From NCBI GenBank assembly GCA_964410105.1, contig CAYPFY010000017.1, positions 10,463 through 74,462 on the forward strand: a stretch of DNA of 64,000 nucleotides. Reading direction: 5' to 3'. The notes under the pieces are model-generated. The model saw nothing but the letters and a program-made list of their open reading frames with translations, did not search any database and was not told the DNA's origin. Shown here piece after piece: positions 9,564 to 17,823 of the stretch (its first letter is position 1; the number at the start of each line of letters is the position of its first letter). Source of the DNA: CAYPFY01 sp964410105 (lineage in GTDB: Bacteria > Bacteroidota > Ignavibacteria > UBA10030 > SZUA-254). Made by a program: the position numbers and the translations under genes.

Positions 9564-10196
9564 ATGGTGATTCTGGCCGGCAGTGATTTTCATGGCGATC
9601 TATCAGCATATGAATGGTTTTCTCAGCAAATGCTCCACACACGGGCCGACGTCGGCATCGTCGCGGGTGATCTGACTAGCTCCAGGGGATCGTCAAGTTC
9701 CGAAGAGTTGAATATCAAGAGCCTTCTTGCAAAGGCTGCAAAGCCAGTTCTCTTTCTCATGGGTAACGATGATCGGGCGGAATGGATGAGCCAAGGAAAT
9801 CTGGTGAATATCGACCAGAAGCAGGTTCGGATCGGAGCACACCAGTTTGTGGGTTATCAATATACAAATCCTTTCATCGGAGGGATCTTCGATAGGACGG
9901 AAGAATTGCAGGAACGTGATCTTGCCGCATTGAAACCCGCAGTAATGCCGAACTCGGTTTTGATCACTCATGGGCCTCCGCGCGGGATTCTCGACCTGAC
10001 GAGGTCGCAGAAACATGTGGGGAGTGTTGCTCTCAAGAAATTTGTCGATCTAACCGATCCGTTGGTCCACATTTTTGGTCATATTCATGAGTCGCATGGA
10101 GTTTTTGGGAAATTCGTCAACGTTTCCTACCCGGTCTCGCGATCGTGCTGTCTGATTGAGTTACCAAATCTTAAGATCAAATTCATAAGGCAATAG
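9564..10196 (+). CDS. Metallophosphoesterase (calcineurin-like)
   Basis: A 210-residue phosphoesterase with all metal-binding blocks: SDFHGD (residues 7-12), AGDLTS, MGNDDRAEW, ITHGPPRGILD and FGHIHESHG. Length and motif layout fit the small YfcE/Rv0805-like or UPF0046 group, which act on phosphodiesters or phosphomonoesters with two metal ions. The GNDD block replaces the more usual GNHD: the aspartate stands where histidine usually donates a proton, as in several archaeal and bacterial members. Substrate unknown; cytoplasmic by absence of a signal peptide. Confidence 0.83.
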   Translation: MVILAGSDFHGDLSAYEWFSQQMLHTRADVGIVAGDLTSSRGSSSSEELNIKSLLAKAAKPVLFLMGNDDRAEWMSQGNLVNIDQKQVRIGAHQFVGYQYTNPFIGGIFDRTEELQERDLAALKPAVMPNSVLITHGPPRGILDLTRSQKHVGSVALKKFVDLTDPLVHIFGHIHESHGVFGKFVNVSYPVSRSCCLIELPNLKIKFIRQ

Positions 10197-10290
10197 TCCA
10201 AGGGGACTCACAGACGGTCTTAATGCAGACCTGCGCACGATTCCTGTTACCTTCTCTCACAACGGTCAAAAAGGCATTCAAGGGTTTATT

Positions 10291-11727
10291 ATGAAATCTG
10301 AAGCGAATATGATTCGTGCTGCTGTAATCGCTATGACCCTGATCGTCTGGATGTCAGGATCGAGTGGCGTCGCCTCTGATAAGAAGTCGGCAATCGATTC
10401 CCTGATGCATAATCTTTCCCAAAGGGGGCAATTTAACGGAAGCGTGCTGGTTGCCGAACGAGGTAGTGTTATCTATGCAAATGGGTTTGGGAAGGCCGAT
10501 GCCGAACGGGATGTTAAGTTTTCAGCTTCAACTCCTTGTTACCTTGCCTCTCTTACAAAACAGTTCACGGCGATGGCCGTGATGATCCTGGTTGAAAGGC
10601 GGAAGCTTTCCTATAATGATTCTCTCTCAAAATTCTTCACGCAATTCCCAGCATTTGCCCGCAAGGTGACGATCCGGCATTTGCTGAATCATACGTCGGG
10701 CATTCCGGATTACGTCGGGCTGGGTATTCAGCACCCGGGTCTGACGAACCGGGAGGTTCTAGACGCTCTCGTCAGGCAGGATTCGTTTCGATTTGCTCCC
10801 GGTGAGAAATTCGAATACAGCAACTCCGGATATATCCTGCTTTCGTTGATAATCGAGAAAGTTGCCGGAGAACCTTTTGGCAAGTTTCTGAAAACTCAGA
10901 TCTTTGGTCCCCTCGGGATGAATTCCACGTTCGTGTATGACGAATCGCACCCGGATATTCCATCGAAAGCGCGGGGGTATAACCGATTCGACGACTTAGA
11001 TGACTATGATCTGAACACCGTTGGCGAGGGCGGAGTCTATTCCTCGGTGCTCGATCTCTTTGCGTGGGATAAAGCGCTCTATACTGAGAAAACTGTAAAA
11101 CAGTCGACATTGGCTGAGGCATTCCAAGGGGCAAAGCTCAATGATGGAAGCGTCTCATCATATGGGTTTGGATGGGCACTTGGGGATTACGACGGCGAAA
11201 CGATTAGCTCGCACGCCGGAAGGTATGGCGGTTTTGATACCTACATTAAACGATTCCCGCGCGAGCGGAATACGGTCATTTTCCTGACAAATCATGATTT
11301 TAAGAATATGCGGGCTATCGGCAATTCACTAATAGGCATTCTTTACGATAAGCCGTTCACCTTACCGAAGTTGTCCGTGGCGGAGTCTATGTTTAGAGTC
11401 TATCGATCGAACGGAGTGAAGGCTGCCCTGGAGTTTTTTACATCCTTGAAGAACGGAAATGATACGACTTATGATTTCAGCGAGTCGGAACTGAACGAGC
11501 TGGGCTACGAGTTATTGGGGATAAAGAAGTTTCCGGATGCGATCGAGGTTCTCAAATTGAACGCCCAGCAATTTCCTGCTTCGGCAAATGCCTATGATGG
11601 CCTCGGTGAGGCCTACATGGATAACGGGGACAAGGAGCTTGCTGTCAGGAATTACCAGAAAGAGCTGGAACTTAATCCGGGAAACCAGAATGCTTTGCTC
11701 ATGCTGAAAAAGCTCGGTGAGAATTAG
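10291..11727 (+). CDS. Exported beta-lactamase-family serine hydrolase fused to TPRs
   Basis: A 478-residue protein with a signal peptide (about residues 1-29) and a class C beta-lactamase/esterase domain. The three active-site motifs are present: SLTK at 87-90 (nucleophile Ser and base Lys), YSN at 176-178 and HAGRYGG near 309. The last 100 residues hold TPR-like helices (LGYELLGIKKFPDAIEVLKLN and AYDGLGEAYMDNGDKELAVRNYQKELELNPGN). The family includes D-aminopeptidases, esterases and penicillin-binding homologues; real beta-lactamase activity should not be assumed. The TPR fusion is common in Bacteroidota-type relatives. It converges on ispE. Confidence 0.88.
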   Translation: MKSEANMIRAAVIAMTLIVWMSGSSGVASDKKSAIDSLMHNLSQRGQFNGSVLVAERGSVIYANGFGKADAERDVKFSASTPCYLASLTKQFTAMAVMILVERRKLSYNDSLSKFFTQFPAFARKVTIRHLLNHTSGIPDYVGLGIQHPGLTNREVLDALVRQDSFRFAPGEKFEYSNSGYILLSLIIEKVAGEPFGKFLKTQIFGPLGMNSTFVYDESHPDIPSKARGYNRFDDLDDYDLNTVGEGGVYSSVLDLFAWDKALYTEKTVKQSTLAEAFQGAKLNDGSVSSYGFGWALGDYDGETISSHAGRYGGFDTYIKRFPRERNTVIFLTNHDFKNMRAIGNSLIGILYDKPFTLPKLSVAESMFRVYRSNGVKAALEFFTSLKNGNDTTYDFSESELNELGYELLGIKKFPDAIEVLKLNAQQFPASANAYDGLGEAYMDNGDKELAVRNYQKELELNPGNQNALLMLKKLGEN

Positions 11728-11775
11728 GTTGGTGCCACCCGAATTGCTCGATCCGCATATTAGGGAGGTTGTGGT

Positions 11776-12633
11776 TCACGGCACGCTGAATCCGGGAGGA
11801 GTCATGAAAACAGGCATTTTTCCAAAACTTCCAAGCGATTTACGTGCAGAATCTTCCCGGTCGAAGAGGCCGTAGACGGCTGCGCCGCTTCCCGACATCT
11901 GGGCAAAGACGGCCCCTGAATCGTAAAGCGCCCTCTTCGTCTCGGTGATTTGCGGGTGTACTCCAGAGACTATTGGTTCAAAATCGTTCGTTACCCGCTT
12001 TCGGAGTACGTCGGGAGATTTGATGTCCTCGATCCACAAGGTTTTTAAGGACCGCCCCGAGTGAGGGTCACCACCGGCGCCTCCCGTAATTCTCATCTCC
12101 TTGTATGCCCATGAGGTTGATACGCTTACGTCCGGGTGGACGATTACGATCCAATAGGGCATTGTGAATTTAAAGTAGTCAAGAATTTCCCCCCTCCCGG
12201 TCGCATGCGCCGTTCCGGGTTGCAGAAAATACGGAACGTCAGATCCGAGCTTTGCCGCAAGCTTTTGGAGATCTATGTTGGATATCTCGATATCCCAGAG
12301 CTCCCTTAGTCCGAGCAGCACCGCCGCCGCATCTGAACTCCCTCCCCCCAACCCCGCCCCGACAGGGATGAACTTTTTCAGCGAGATTGAAGCTCCCCGA
12401 CCAGCCCCGTAGTGCTCCTGCATGAGGCCGGCCGCCCGGATGCACAAGTTCGATTCGTCCGTGGGAAGACGCGGATCACTGCAGAGAAGCGAAATTGATT
12501 CGGATCGCTCAAGCGTCACTTCATCGTAGGGATGCGTCCGATAAAAGACGGTCTCGATGTCGTGATATCCGTCGGCCCGCTTCCGGATGATTCTGAGACC
12601 GAGGTTTATTTTGGCGTATGCCCTTAGAGTCAC
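11776..12633 (-). CDS. ispE: 4-diphosphocytidyl-2-C-methyl-D-erythritol kinase
   Basis: GHMP kinase of the non-mevalonate isoprenoid pathway, phosphorylating CDP-ME at the 2-hydroxyl with ATP. The glycine-rich ATP loop is PVGAGLGGGSSDAAA, the N-terminus reads AYAKINLGL as in the family, and MSGSGAAVYGLF is the third GHMP motif. The frame allows a TTG at 12663, but that TTG lies within a TACTTTGAG block resembling the -7 element seen ahead of kdsA; the GTG at 12633, preceded by GGAGAG, gives a normal 285-residue length. It is divergent from the kdsA operon. Confidence 0.92.
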   Translation of the reverse strand: MTLRAYAKINLGLRIIRKRADGYHDIETVFYRTHPYDEVTLERSESISLLCSDPRLPTDESNLCIRAAGLMQEHYGAGRGASISLKKFIPVGAGLGGGSSDAAAVLLGLRELWDIEISNIDLQKLAAKLGSDVPYFLQPGTAHATGRGEILDYFKFTMPYWIVIVHPDVSVSTSWAYKEMRITGGAGGDPHSGRSLKTLWIEDIKSPDVLRKRVTNDFEPIVSGVHPQITETKRALYDSGAVFAQMSGSGAAVYGLFDREDSARKSLGSFGKMPVFMTPPGFSVP

Positions 12634-12841
12634 TGTGCTGATTCTCTCCGCGGCGAGACTCAAAGTAACAAAAAGAATGAAACTTTTCTTTTGTCTTGGG
12701 GTAACGGCGTCCCGAGCCGACGGCGCGTCTTTCTGCGGCTATCATTCATGACTGGTTCTCAATCCGGATATCAACTCTGAAATTCTCAAGGACTTTCTGC
12801 GTCCGATTATCGTGAGTAAACTGCCATTCGTTTTGACATCC

Positions 12842-12871
12842 TTTGATATTCGAGCTGTTTTTTGTACTTTG
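12842..12871 (+). promoter_or_regulatory. Candidate Bacteroidota-type promoter of the Kdo/Lpt operon
   Basis: TTTG at 12842-12845, a 19-base spacer, then TACTTTG at 12865-12871, ten bases before the kdsA ATG. This is close to the Bacteroidota consensus TTTG-N19/20-TAnnTTTG but one base short in the downstream box. The short distance to the ATG leaves little or no 5' leader. Confidence 0.42.
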
Positions 12872-12881
12872 AGGCGAATTC

Positions 12882-13706
12882 ATGATTACGATCGGAAAAA
12901 TCAGCGTCGGCGACGGGAAAAAAATGATTCTCATCGCAGGACCCTGCGTCGTCGAGGGGCTTCCCATTACACTCCGGATCGCGGAGAAAATTCAGAAGGT
13001 GAGCCGACGTTATAAGATTCCGTTCGTGTTCAAAGCCTCGTATAAGAAGGCAAACCGTACAAGCGGAAAATCGTTCAGCACCCTCGGGATGGATGAGGCA
13101 CTGAATATTCTTGCCAGAGTGAAAGATGAGTTCGGCGTGCCGATTCTGACTGACATTCACTCGGAGGACGAAGCAATTCCCGCCGCCGAGGTTGCTGATG
13201 TTCTGCAGATCCCGGCCTTTCTGTGCCGGCAGACGGAACTTCTGCTTGCGGCAGGTCTCACACGCAAAGCGGTGAATATAAAGAAGGGGCAGTTCCTCGC
13301 TCCGGAAGATATGAGACACCAGGCCATGAAGGTGGAATCCACCGGTAATCGGAAAGTCATGCTTACCGAACGGGGAGCGTCGTTCGGTTATCATAATCTT
13401 GTTGTGGATATGCGATCTCTGCCCATAATGCGAGGCCTCGGCTACCCGGTTATTCTGGATGCCACGCACTCGGTGCAGCTACCCGGCTCTGCACGCGATC
13501 GCACCGGCGGACAACCCGAATTCATTTTTCCGATTGCACGCGCCGGGGCGGCGGCCGGGATTGACGGCCTGTTCGTCGAAACGCACCCCGATCCGAAGCG
13601 AGCTCTGAGCGACCAGGCGAGCCAGCTGAAGCTTGATCACCTCGATAATCTCGTGAAACAGGTGGTCGCAATCGACGACCTGGTAAAGGATCGCCTTGCC
13701 GTCTAA
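12882..13706 (+). CDS. kdsA: 3-deoxy-8-phosphooctulonate synthase (Kdo-8-P synthase)
   Basis: Condenses arabinose-5-phosphate with phosphoenolpyruvate to Kdo-8-phosphate, the first committed step to the inner-core sugar of LPS. The 274-residue chain shows IAGPCVVE near the start, FKASYKKANRTS, the GVPILTDIHSE strand, QIPAFLCRQTELL, NIKKGQFLAPEDM and the C-terminal FVETHPDPKRALSD. All are family hallmarks, and length is typical. It heads a plus-strand operon whose next five genes also serve Kdo or LPS transport, apart from one unknown. Confidence 0.96.
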   Translation: MITIGKISVGDGKKMILIAGPCVVEGLPITLRIAEKIQKVSRRYKIPFVFKASYKKANRTSGKSFSTLGMDEALNILARVKDEFGVPILTDIHSEDEAIPAAEVADVLQIPAFLCRQTELLLAAGLTRKAVNIKKGQFLAPEDMRHQAMKVESTGNRKVMLTERGASFGYHNLVVDMRSLPIMRGLGYPVILDATHSVQLPGSARDRTGGQPEFIFPIARAGAAAGIDGLFVETHPDPKRALSDQASQLKLDHLDNLVKQVVAIDDLVKDRLAV

Positions 13707-13722
13707 GCCTGCTTCACGATCG

Positions 13723-14211
13723 ATGCGCACGAGATTCGAAAAAATCCGATTGGTTGCCATGGATGTCGATGGAGTGCTGAGCGACGGAGGCATTTTCTAC
13801 GACAGCATGGGCTCTGAGCTGAAATGCTTCCACTCTCAGGACGGTTACGGAATCAGGAGAGCACTGAGACTCGGAATCCGATGTGCCATTATCTCAGGGA
13901 GGAAATCTCCGATGGTGAGCCGTCGTGCCTCCGAGCTCGGGATTAAGGACGTTTATCAGGAAGAAGGGGACAAACTCGCGGCGTACGGGAAAATCAAGAA
14001 AAAGTACCGGCTTTCCGATGAGGAGATCTGCTACATCGGCGATGACGAGCCCGACCTTCCGGTTTTGAATGCTGCCGGCGTAAGCGCCGCACCAGTAGAT
14101 GCCGTACCCGAGATTTTGGGGAAAGTCGACTTTGTGGCCCGGAGAAGAGGCGGCCGCGGTGCGGTCCGCGAGGTTCTTGACGCCATTCTCCGTGCCAGGA
14201 ATCTGATCTGA
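13723..14211 (+). CDS. kdsC: 3-deoxy-D-manno-octulosonate 8-phosphate phosphatase
   Basis: HAD-superfamily phosphatase without a cap domain, removing phosphate from Kdo-8-P. Motif I is MDVDGVLSDGG, motif II SGRKSP, and motif IV GDDEPDLPVL. About 162 residues, as expected for the tetrameric KdsC group. The frame extends to a TTG at 13696 that would overlap the end of kdsA; the ATG at 13723 gives a better family N-terminus (RFEKIRLVAMDVDG). Neither start has a clear ribosome binding site, so translational coupling to kdsA through the overlapping TTG remains possible. Confidence 0.92.
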   Translation: MRTRFEKIRLVAMDVDGVLSDGGIFYDSMGSELKCFHSQDGYGIRRALRLGIRCAIISGRKSPMVSRRASELGIKDVYQEEGDKLAAYGKIKKKYRLSDEEICYIGDDEPDLPVLNAAGVSAAPVDAVPEILGKVDFVARRRGGRGAVREVLDAILRARNLI

Positions 14212-14212
14212 A

Positions 14213-14980
14213 ATGGAAGCTGTGTCCTCGCCCCGGCCCCTGCCGTCGAGGGAAATGGGGTGGATCGAATGGCTGTTCCCCGCAACCCGCCCGGGTTACC
14301 GGAGTTTTCTTGAGAATCTTCGGCCTCTTCGAGTGATCGGAGAGGGGAGAAGGGGTAAAGGAGAGATGATTCTGGGACAGCCAGGCACCACTCCTGATTT
14401 TACAGCTCCGCTTCCGCCGGTCTTTGCCTATGGTGCCATAGAGACTGATGCCGGGATGATTTCGATTACGGTCAGGGAGATGCTGAACGACCAGGTCTCG
14501 GTTGAAATAGTCAGCCATCGGTCGGATGATATCCCCGAAAATTTCCGGGAGATCCGCCGGTATAGTTATTCGGAATGGATGCCCGGCAAACCCTGTCCGG
14601 CCTGCGGGAGAAATGTCAGGGAAGTTTCGATGCACCCGGCCGGCGACGAAGCGACACATTTTGTCCTCGCTCTCTGCGCCACCGACAGACGAATCTGGGT
14701 GCACGATCCTTCGTCAGAGGTGAATCGCCTTATTCCGGTGACGAATTTTCATAACGAATTGGTGCTCCATAAGAATATACGGGACCCCAATGTTGCGCTC
14801 GATTCGAAACGGCTTTTCGCCGATCTTCCCCAGTATTCCGACGCCGATCTGACGTACGCGTTCAGGACGTATAACACTTTAAGAACGAAAGTTCACGTGG
14901 AAGGGCCGATGGAGTCGGACCGCAAGCCGAAATCCTCCCTTCTCTCCTCTCTCCGATCACTTTTCGCGAAAAAATCATGA
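14213..14980 (+). CDS. Unknown protein inside the Kdo operon
   Basis: A 255-residue protein I do not recognise. It has no signal peptide. The N-terminal 60 residues are basic and low in conservation markers. A central segment has GKPCPACGRNVREV, a single CxxC pair of zinc-ribbon look but without a second pair, followed by an HPAGDEATHFVLALCATDRRIWVHDP stretch that may be a beta sheet. The C-terminus is basic (SSLLSSLRSLFAKKS). It begins one base after the kdsC stop and its own stop overlaps the kdsD start (ATGA), so it is translated with the Kdo enzymes. A role tied to LPS is inferred from position only. Confidence 0.75.
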   Translation: MEAVSSPRPLPSREMGWIEWLFPATRPGYRSFLENLRPLRVIGEGRRGKGEMILGQPGTTPDFTAPLPPVFAYGAIETDAGMISITVREMLNDQVSVEIVSHRSDDIPENFREIRRYSYSEWMPGKPCPACGRNVREVSMHPAGDEATHFVLALCATDRRIWVHDPSSEVNRLIPVTNFHNELVLHKNIRDPNVALDSKRLFADLPQYSDADLTYAFRTYNTLRTKVHVEGPMESDRKPKSSLLSSLRSLFAKKS

Positions 14981-15963
14981 AGTCTGAAGAGAAGATTATC
15001 GAGACGGGGAAGAAAGTCATCCGCATCGAGGCGGAGTCCGTCGCTGCCCTGGAATCGCGAATCGATGCAAAATTCGCACGGGCGATAGAAATCATCGTCT
15101 CCTGCAACGGGAGAGTGGTGGTGACCGGGATGGGGAAATCCGGAATAATCGCCCGCAAGATCGTGGCAACGTTGAATTCTACCGGCACACCCTCCCTCTT
15201 TCTTCACCCTTCCGACGCCGTCCACGGCGACCTCGGCATGGTCCGTAAAGAGGATGTCGTCCTTTGTATCTCGAAAAGCGGCGACACAGCCGAGCTTTTC
15301 GATCTTCTGCCGATTTTCAAACGAATCGGGGTTCCCATCATTTCAATGGTGGGGAGTGTGAACTCCCGCATCGCGAAAATCTCCGATGTCGCGCTCGATA
15401 TCAGTGTGAAGGAGGAGGCGTGTCCCTATGATCTGGCCCCTACCTCCTCGACGACCGCTACTCTGGCCCTCGGCGACGCTCTCGCCATGGCCCTTCTCGA
15501 TAAAAGGAATTTTACGCTCGAGGATTTTGCCATGGTGCATCCGGGGGGCAATCTGGGGAAAAGGCTCCTCCTCCGGATCGAAGAGATGATGGTGAAGGGA
15601 GACCATATTCCCGTTGTCCGAAAGGATATCCCGGTTCGTGACGCGATTCTGGAAATTACATCAAAGCGGCTCGGGGCCACCTGTGTTGTGGACGGCGACG
15701 GGAAGCTTGTCGGTATCGTCACCGACGGGGATCTCCGTCGCATGCTCCAGAAGACGACCGATGTCACCCATACGACGACGGAGATGATGATGACAAAACA
15801 TCCCAAAACGATCAGGAAGGATATGCTCGCCGCCGTCGCCCTTCAGGAAATGGAGGCCCATAATATCACGCAGCTCATTGTTGTGGATGGCCGTGGCCAC
15901 CCGGTCGGGATGGTGCACCTGCATGAGCTGGTGAAGGCCGGGCTGGGTGGCGAGAATCTCTAG
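14977..15963 (+). CDS. kdsD: Arabinose-5-phosphate isomerase
   Basis: Converts ribulose-5-phosphate to arabinose-5-phosphate, the substrate of KdsA. The 328-residue chain has an N-terminal SIS domain (GRVVVTGMGKSG, HPSDAVHGDLGM, ISKSGDTAEL, CPYDLAPTSSTT) and a tandem CBS pair from about residue 205 (IPVRDAILEITSKRLGATCVVD...GIVTDGDLRRM and a second copy ending HLHELVKAGL). ATGA overlap with the preceding unknown gene. With kdsA and kdsC this supplies Kdo; kdsB (CMP-Kdo synthetase) is not in the window. Confidence 0.95.
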   Translation: MKSEEKIIETGKKVIRIEAESVAALESRIDAKFARAIEIIVSCNGRVVVTGMGKSGIIARKIVATLNSTGTPSLFLHPSDAVHGDLGMVRKEDVVLCISKSGDTAELFDLLPIFKRIGVPIISMVGSVNSRIAKISDVALDISVKEEACPYDLAPTSSTTATLALGDALAMALLDKRNFTLEDFAMVHPGGNLGKRLLLRIEEMMVKGDHIPVVRKDIPVRDAILEITSKRLGATCVVDGDGKLVGIVTDGDLRRMLQKTTDVTHTTTEMMMTKHPKTIRKDMLAAVALQEMEAHNITQLIVVDGRGHPVGMVHLHELVKAGLGGENL

Positions 15964-15975
15964 CCAATATCCTCT

Positions 15976-16521
15976 GTGAAAATCCGGACGTCGGAAAAAC
16001 TGTTGTTCGCCGGCCTTATTCTCAGCTTCTGCTCCTGCGAGGAGAAGATAAAACCATCGATTTCACCCGCGGCTATCAGTCGCGACGTACCCACCCAGGA
16101 GAGCTGGAACGCCACTATTACTTTTACGGATTCAGGCCGCGTGACCGGGATTCTGCGGGCAGGCCATATCGCGGATTTTGCAGAGAAAAAGCTCACCCGG
16201 CTGGATTCCGGCATCACCGTGGATTTCTACGACGAGCATCAGCGCCATACCTCTGTCCTGACTGCAAAACGCGGGGTGGTGAATGATTTTACGCACGATT
16301 TTGAGGCGCATGAGAATGTGGTTGTCGTTTCCGATAGCGGAACGACGCTCCGTACGCAGGATCTTTTTTGGGATAACAGGCTGCAGAAGATCCATACCCC
16401 TGCCTTCGTCGATATCGCTTCCCCCACGGAACAGATCCAGGGACAGGGTTTTGAGTCCGATCAGAGTTTGAAGCATTATACCATCATCCAGGTCACCGGC
16501 CAGGCGAAAACGAATGAGTGA
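15976..16521 (+). CDS. lptC: LPS export protein LptC, probable lipoprotein
   Basis: A 181-residue bitopic or lipid-anchored periplasmic protein of the Lpt bridge. The N-terminus is hydrophobic and ends FCSCEEK, which can serve as a lipobox with Cys at about residue 21; E. coli LptC instead has an uncleaved helix. The rest has the LptC beta-jellyroll pattern: SGITVDFYDEHQRHTSVLTAKRGVVND, FEAHENVVVVSDSGTTLRTQDLFWD and FVDIASPTEQIQGQGFESD. GTG start, 12 bases after kdsD. Its last eight bases overlap lptA. Confidence 0.88.
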   Translation: MKIRTSEKLLFAGLILSFCSCEEKIKPSISPAAISRDVPTQESWNATITFTDSGRVTGILRAGHIADFAEKKLTRLDSGITVDFYDEHQRHTSVLTAKRGVVNDFTHDFEAHENVVVVSDSGTTLRTQDLFWDNRLQKIHTPAFVDIASPTEQIQGQGFESDQSLKHYTIIQVTGQAKTNE

Positions 16522-17782
16522 AGGTTTTCGTCCGCTTATTAAAACCCTCCTTCTCGCCTTTTTGATTTTCCCAGCCGCCGCCCGCTCCCAGCAGACTGAA
16601 AATTTGGTGATTCTCGAACACGCCGATAGCCTCGTCGGTCTCGAGGTGAATGGCGAAAAGGCACGCCAATTGCTCGGGCATGTGCGCCTGCGTCAGGGCC
16701 ATACGACCGCGACTTGCAACCGGGCCGTCCAGTTCCTGTCGTCAAATAAGGTGACAATGGAAGGGGAGGTCGAGGTCCGGGAGGATAGCCTTCGGCTTGT
16801 GAGCAGCCGCGGGGTTTATTATGGAGATTCAAAGATCGCCGAGGTTTTTGACAGGGTTCTTCTCGAGGACGGGAAGACAACGCTCCGTTCTCAGTATGGC
16901 AAGTATTTCACATCGGAAAAAAAGGCGTTTTTCAGGGAAAATGTCTCGGTCGAGGATACCGCGTCCTTCCTCACCTCGGAAGAGTTCACCTATTATCGGG
17001 CAGACCAGAGGTCGATCGCTACCGGACATGTGAGAATTACGAGCACGCGGAACGGGTTGACGATTACAGGGGGAAAATTTGAGGATTTTAAGCAGCGCCA
17101 CTATAGCAGGATCACCGAAAGCCCGGCTGTCACTCAGGTCGATACCTCACAAGGTACCCGCGATACTCTGACGGTTACAAGCGTCATGATGGAGTCTTTC
17201 TCGGATTCGCTCGAAAAACTTATCGCGACCGAGCATGTGCAGATCACCCGGGACGGCCTTGCGGCCGTGGCGGGAAATGCTGTGTTTTTTACGGCGATCG
17301 ACAGCATAATTCTCCGCAAATCTCCCGTGATCTGGTATTCTGAGGGGAAGTACGACGAGCATCAGGTTGCCGGGGATTCGATTTTCCTGAAACTTGTCAG
17401 ACGAAAGCTCCAAACAGCCTACGTTCTCGGCCATCCCTTCGCGATTTCCCGCGCGGATTCCGCTTATCCCAACCGGTTCAATCAGATGACGGGTCAGGAG
17501 ATTATTCTTCATTTTTCTGAAAATAAGATGCGACGGATCGACGTGAACCGGACAGCCACCAGTCTTTATTTTCTCTTCGATGGCCGGAAGGGGAACGGGG
17601 CTAACAGGACGACGGGGGATCGCGTCACGATTAACTTTCTGGACGGGAAACTCGATAAGATCGTCGCTGCAGCCGGGGTGGAAGGCAAGTATTTTCCGGA
17701 AAAAATGATCAGGGGTAAGGAGGGCCGCTATAACCTTGAAGGGTTCAAATACCGGACAGACCGCCCTGGAAGCAAGAAATAG
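16514..17782 (+). CDS. lptA: LptA/OstA-family LPS transport protein (long form)
   Basis: A 422-residue exported protein (signal peptide to about residue 25, PAAARSQQ) built from OstA/LptA beta-jellyroll turns: GHVRLRQGHTTATCNRAVQF, MEGEVEVREDSLRLVSSRGVYYGDSK, ENVSVEDTASFLTSEEFTYY, GHVRITSTRNGLTITGGKF. It is about twice the size of E. coli LptA (185 residues) and so resembles the long OstA-like proteins of Bacteroidota, which may span more of the periplasm as a single chain. The second half repeats the pattern (AGVEGKYFPEKMIRGKEGRYN). Overlaps lptC by eight bases. Confidence 0.85.
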   Translation: MSEGFRPLIKTLLLAFLIFPAAARSQQTENLVILEHADSLVGLEVNGEKARQLLGHVRLRQGHTTATCNRAVQFLSSNKVTMEGEVEVREDSLRLVSSRGVYYGDSKIAEVFDRVLLEDGKTTLRSQYGKYFTSEKKAFFRENVSVEDTASFLTSEEFTYYRADQRSIATGHVRITSTRNGLTITGGKFEDFKQRHYSRITESPAVTQVDTSQGTRDTLTVTSVMMESFSDSLEKLIATEHVQITRDGLAAVAGNAVFFTAIDSIILRKSPVIWYSEGKYDEHQVAGDSIFLKLVRRKLQTAYVLGHPFAISRADSAYPNRFNQMTGQEIILHFSENKMRRIDVNRTATSLYFLFDGRKGNGANRTTGDRVTINFLDGKLDKIVAAAGVEGKYFPEKMIRGKEGRYNLEGFKYRTDRPGSKK

Positions 17783-17788
17783 TCTCAC

Positions 17789-17817
17789 TTTTTTCCTCGA
17801 ATCTGAAATCGTATATT
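17789..17817 (+). promoter_or_regulatory. Possible internal promoter ahead of lptB
   Basis: An AT-rich block with TTTTTT at 17789-17794, 17 bases, then TATATT at 17812-17817, six bases before the lptB ATG. The -10 box is good and the -35 poor. If used, the transcript would start at or near the ATG. The 41-base gap otherwise lacks a ribosome binding site. Confidence 0.3.
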
Positions 17818-17823
17818 TCCCCA

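Noticed and set aside
10291..11727. Beta-lactam resistance gene
   Set aside because: The SxxK/YxN/HxG motifs are shared by esterases and peptidases; TPR fusion and signal peptide do not point to resistance.
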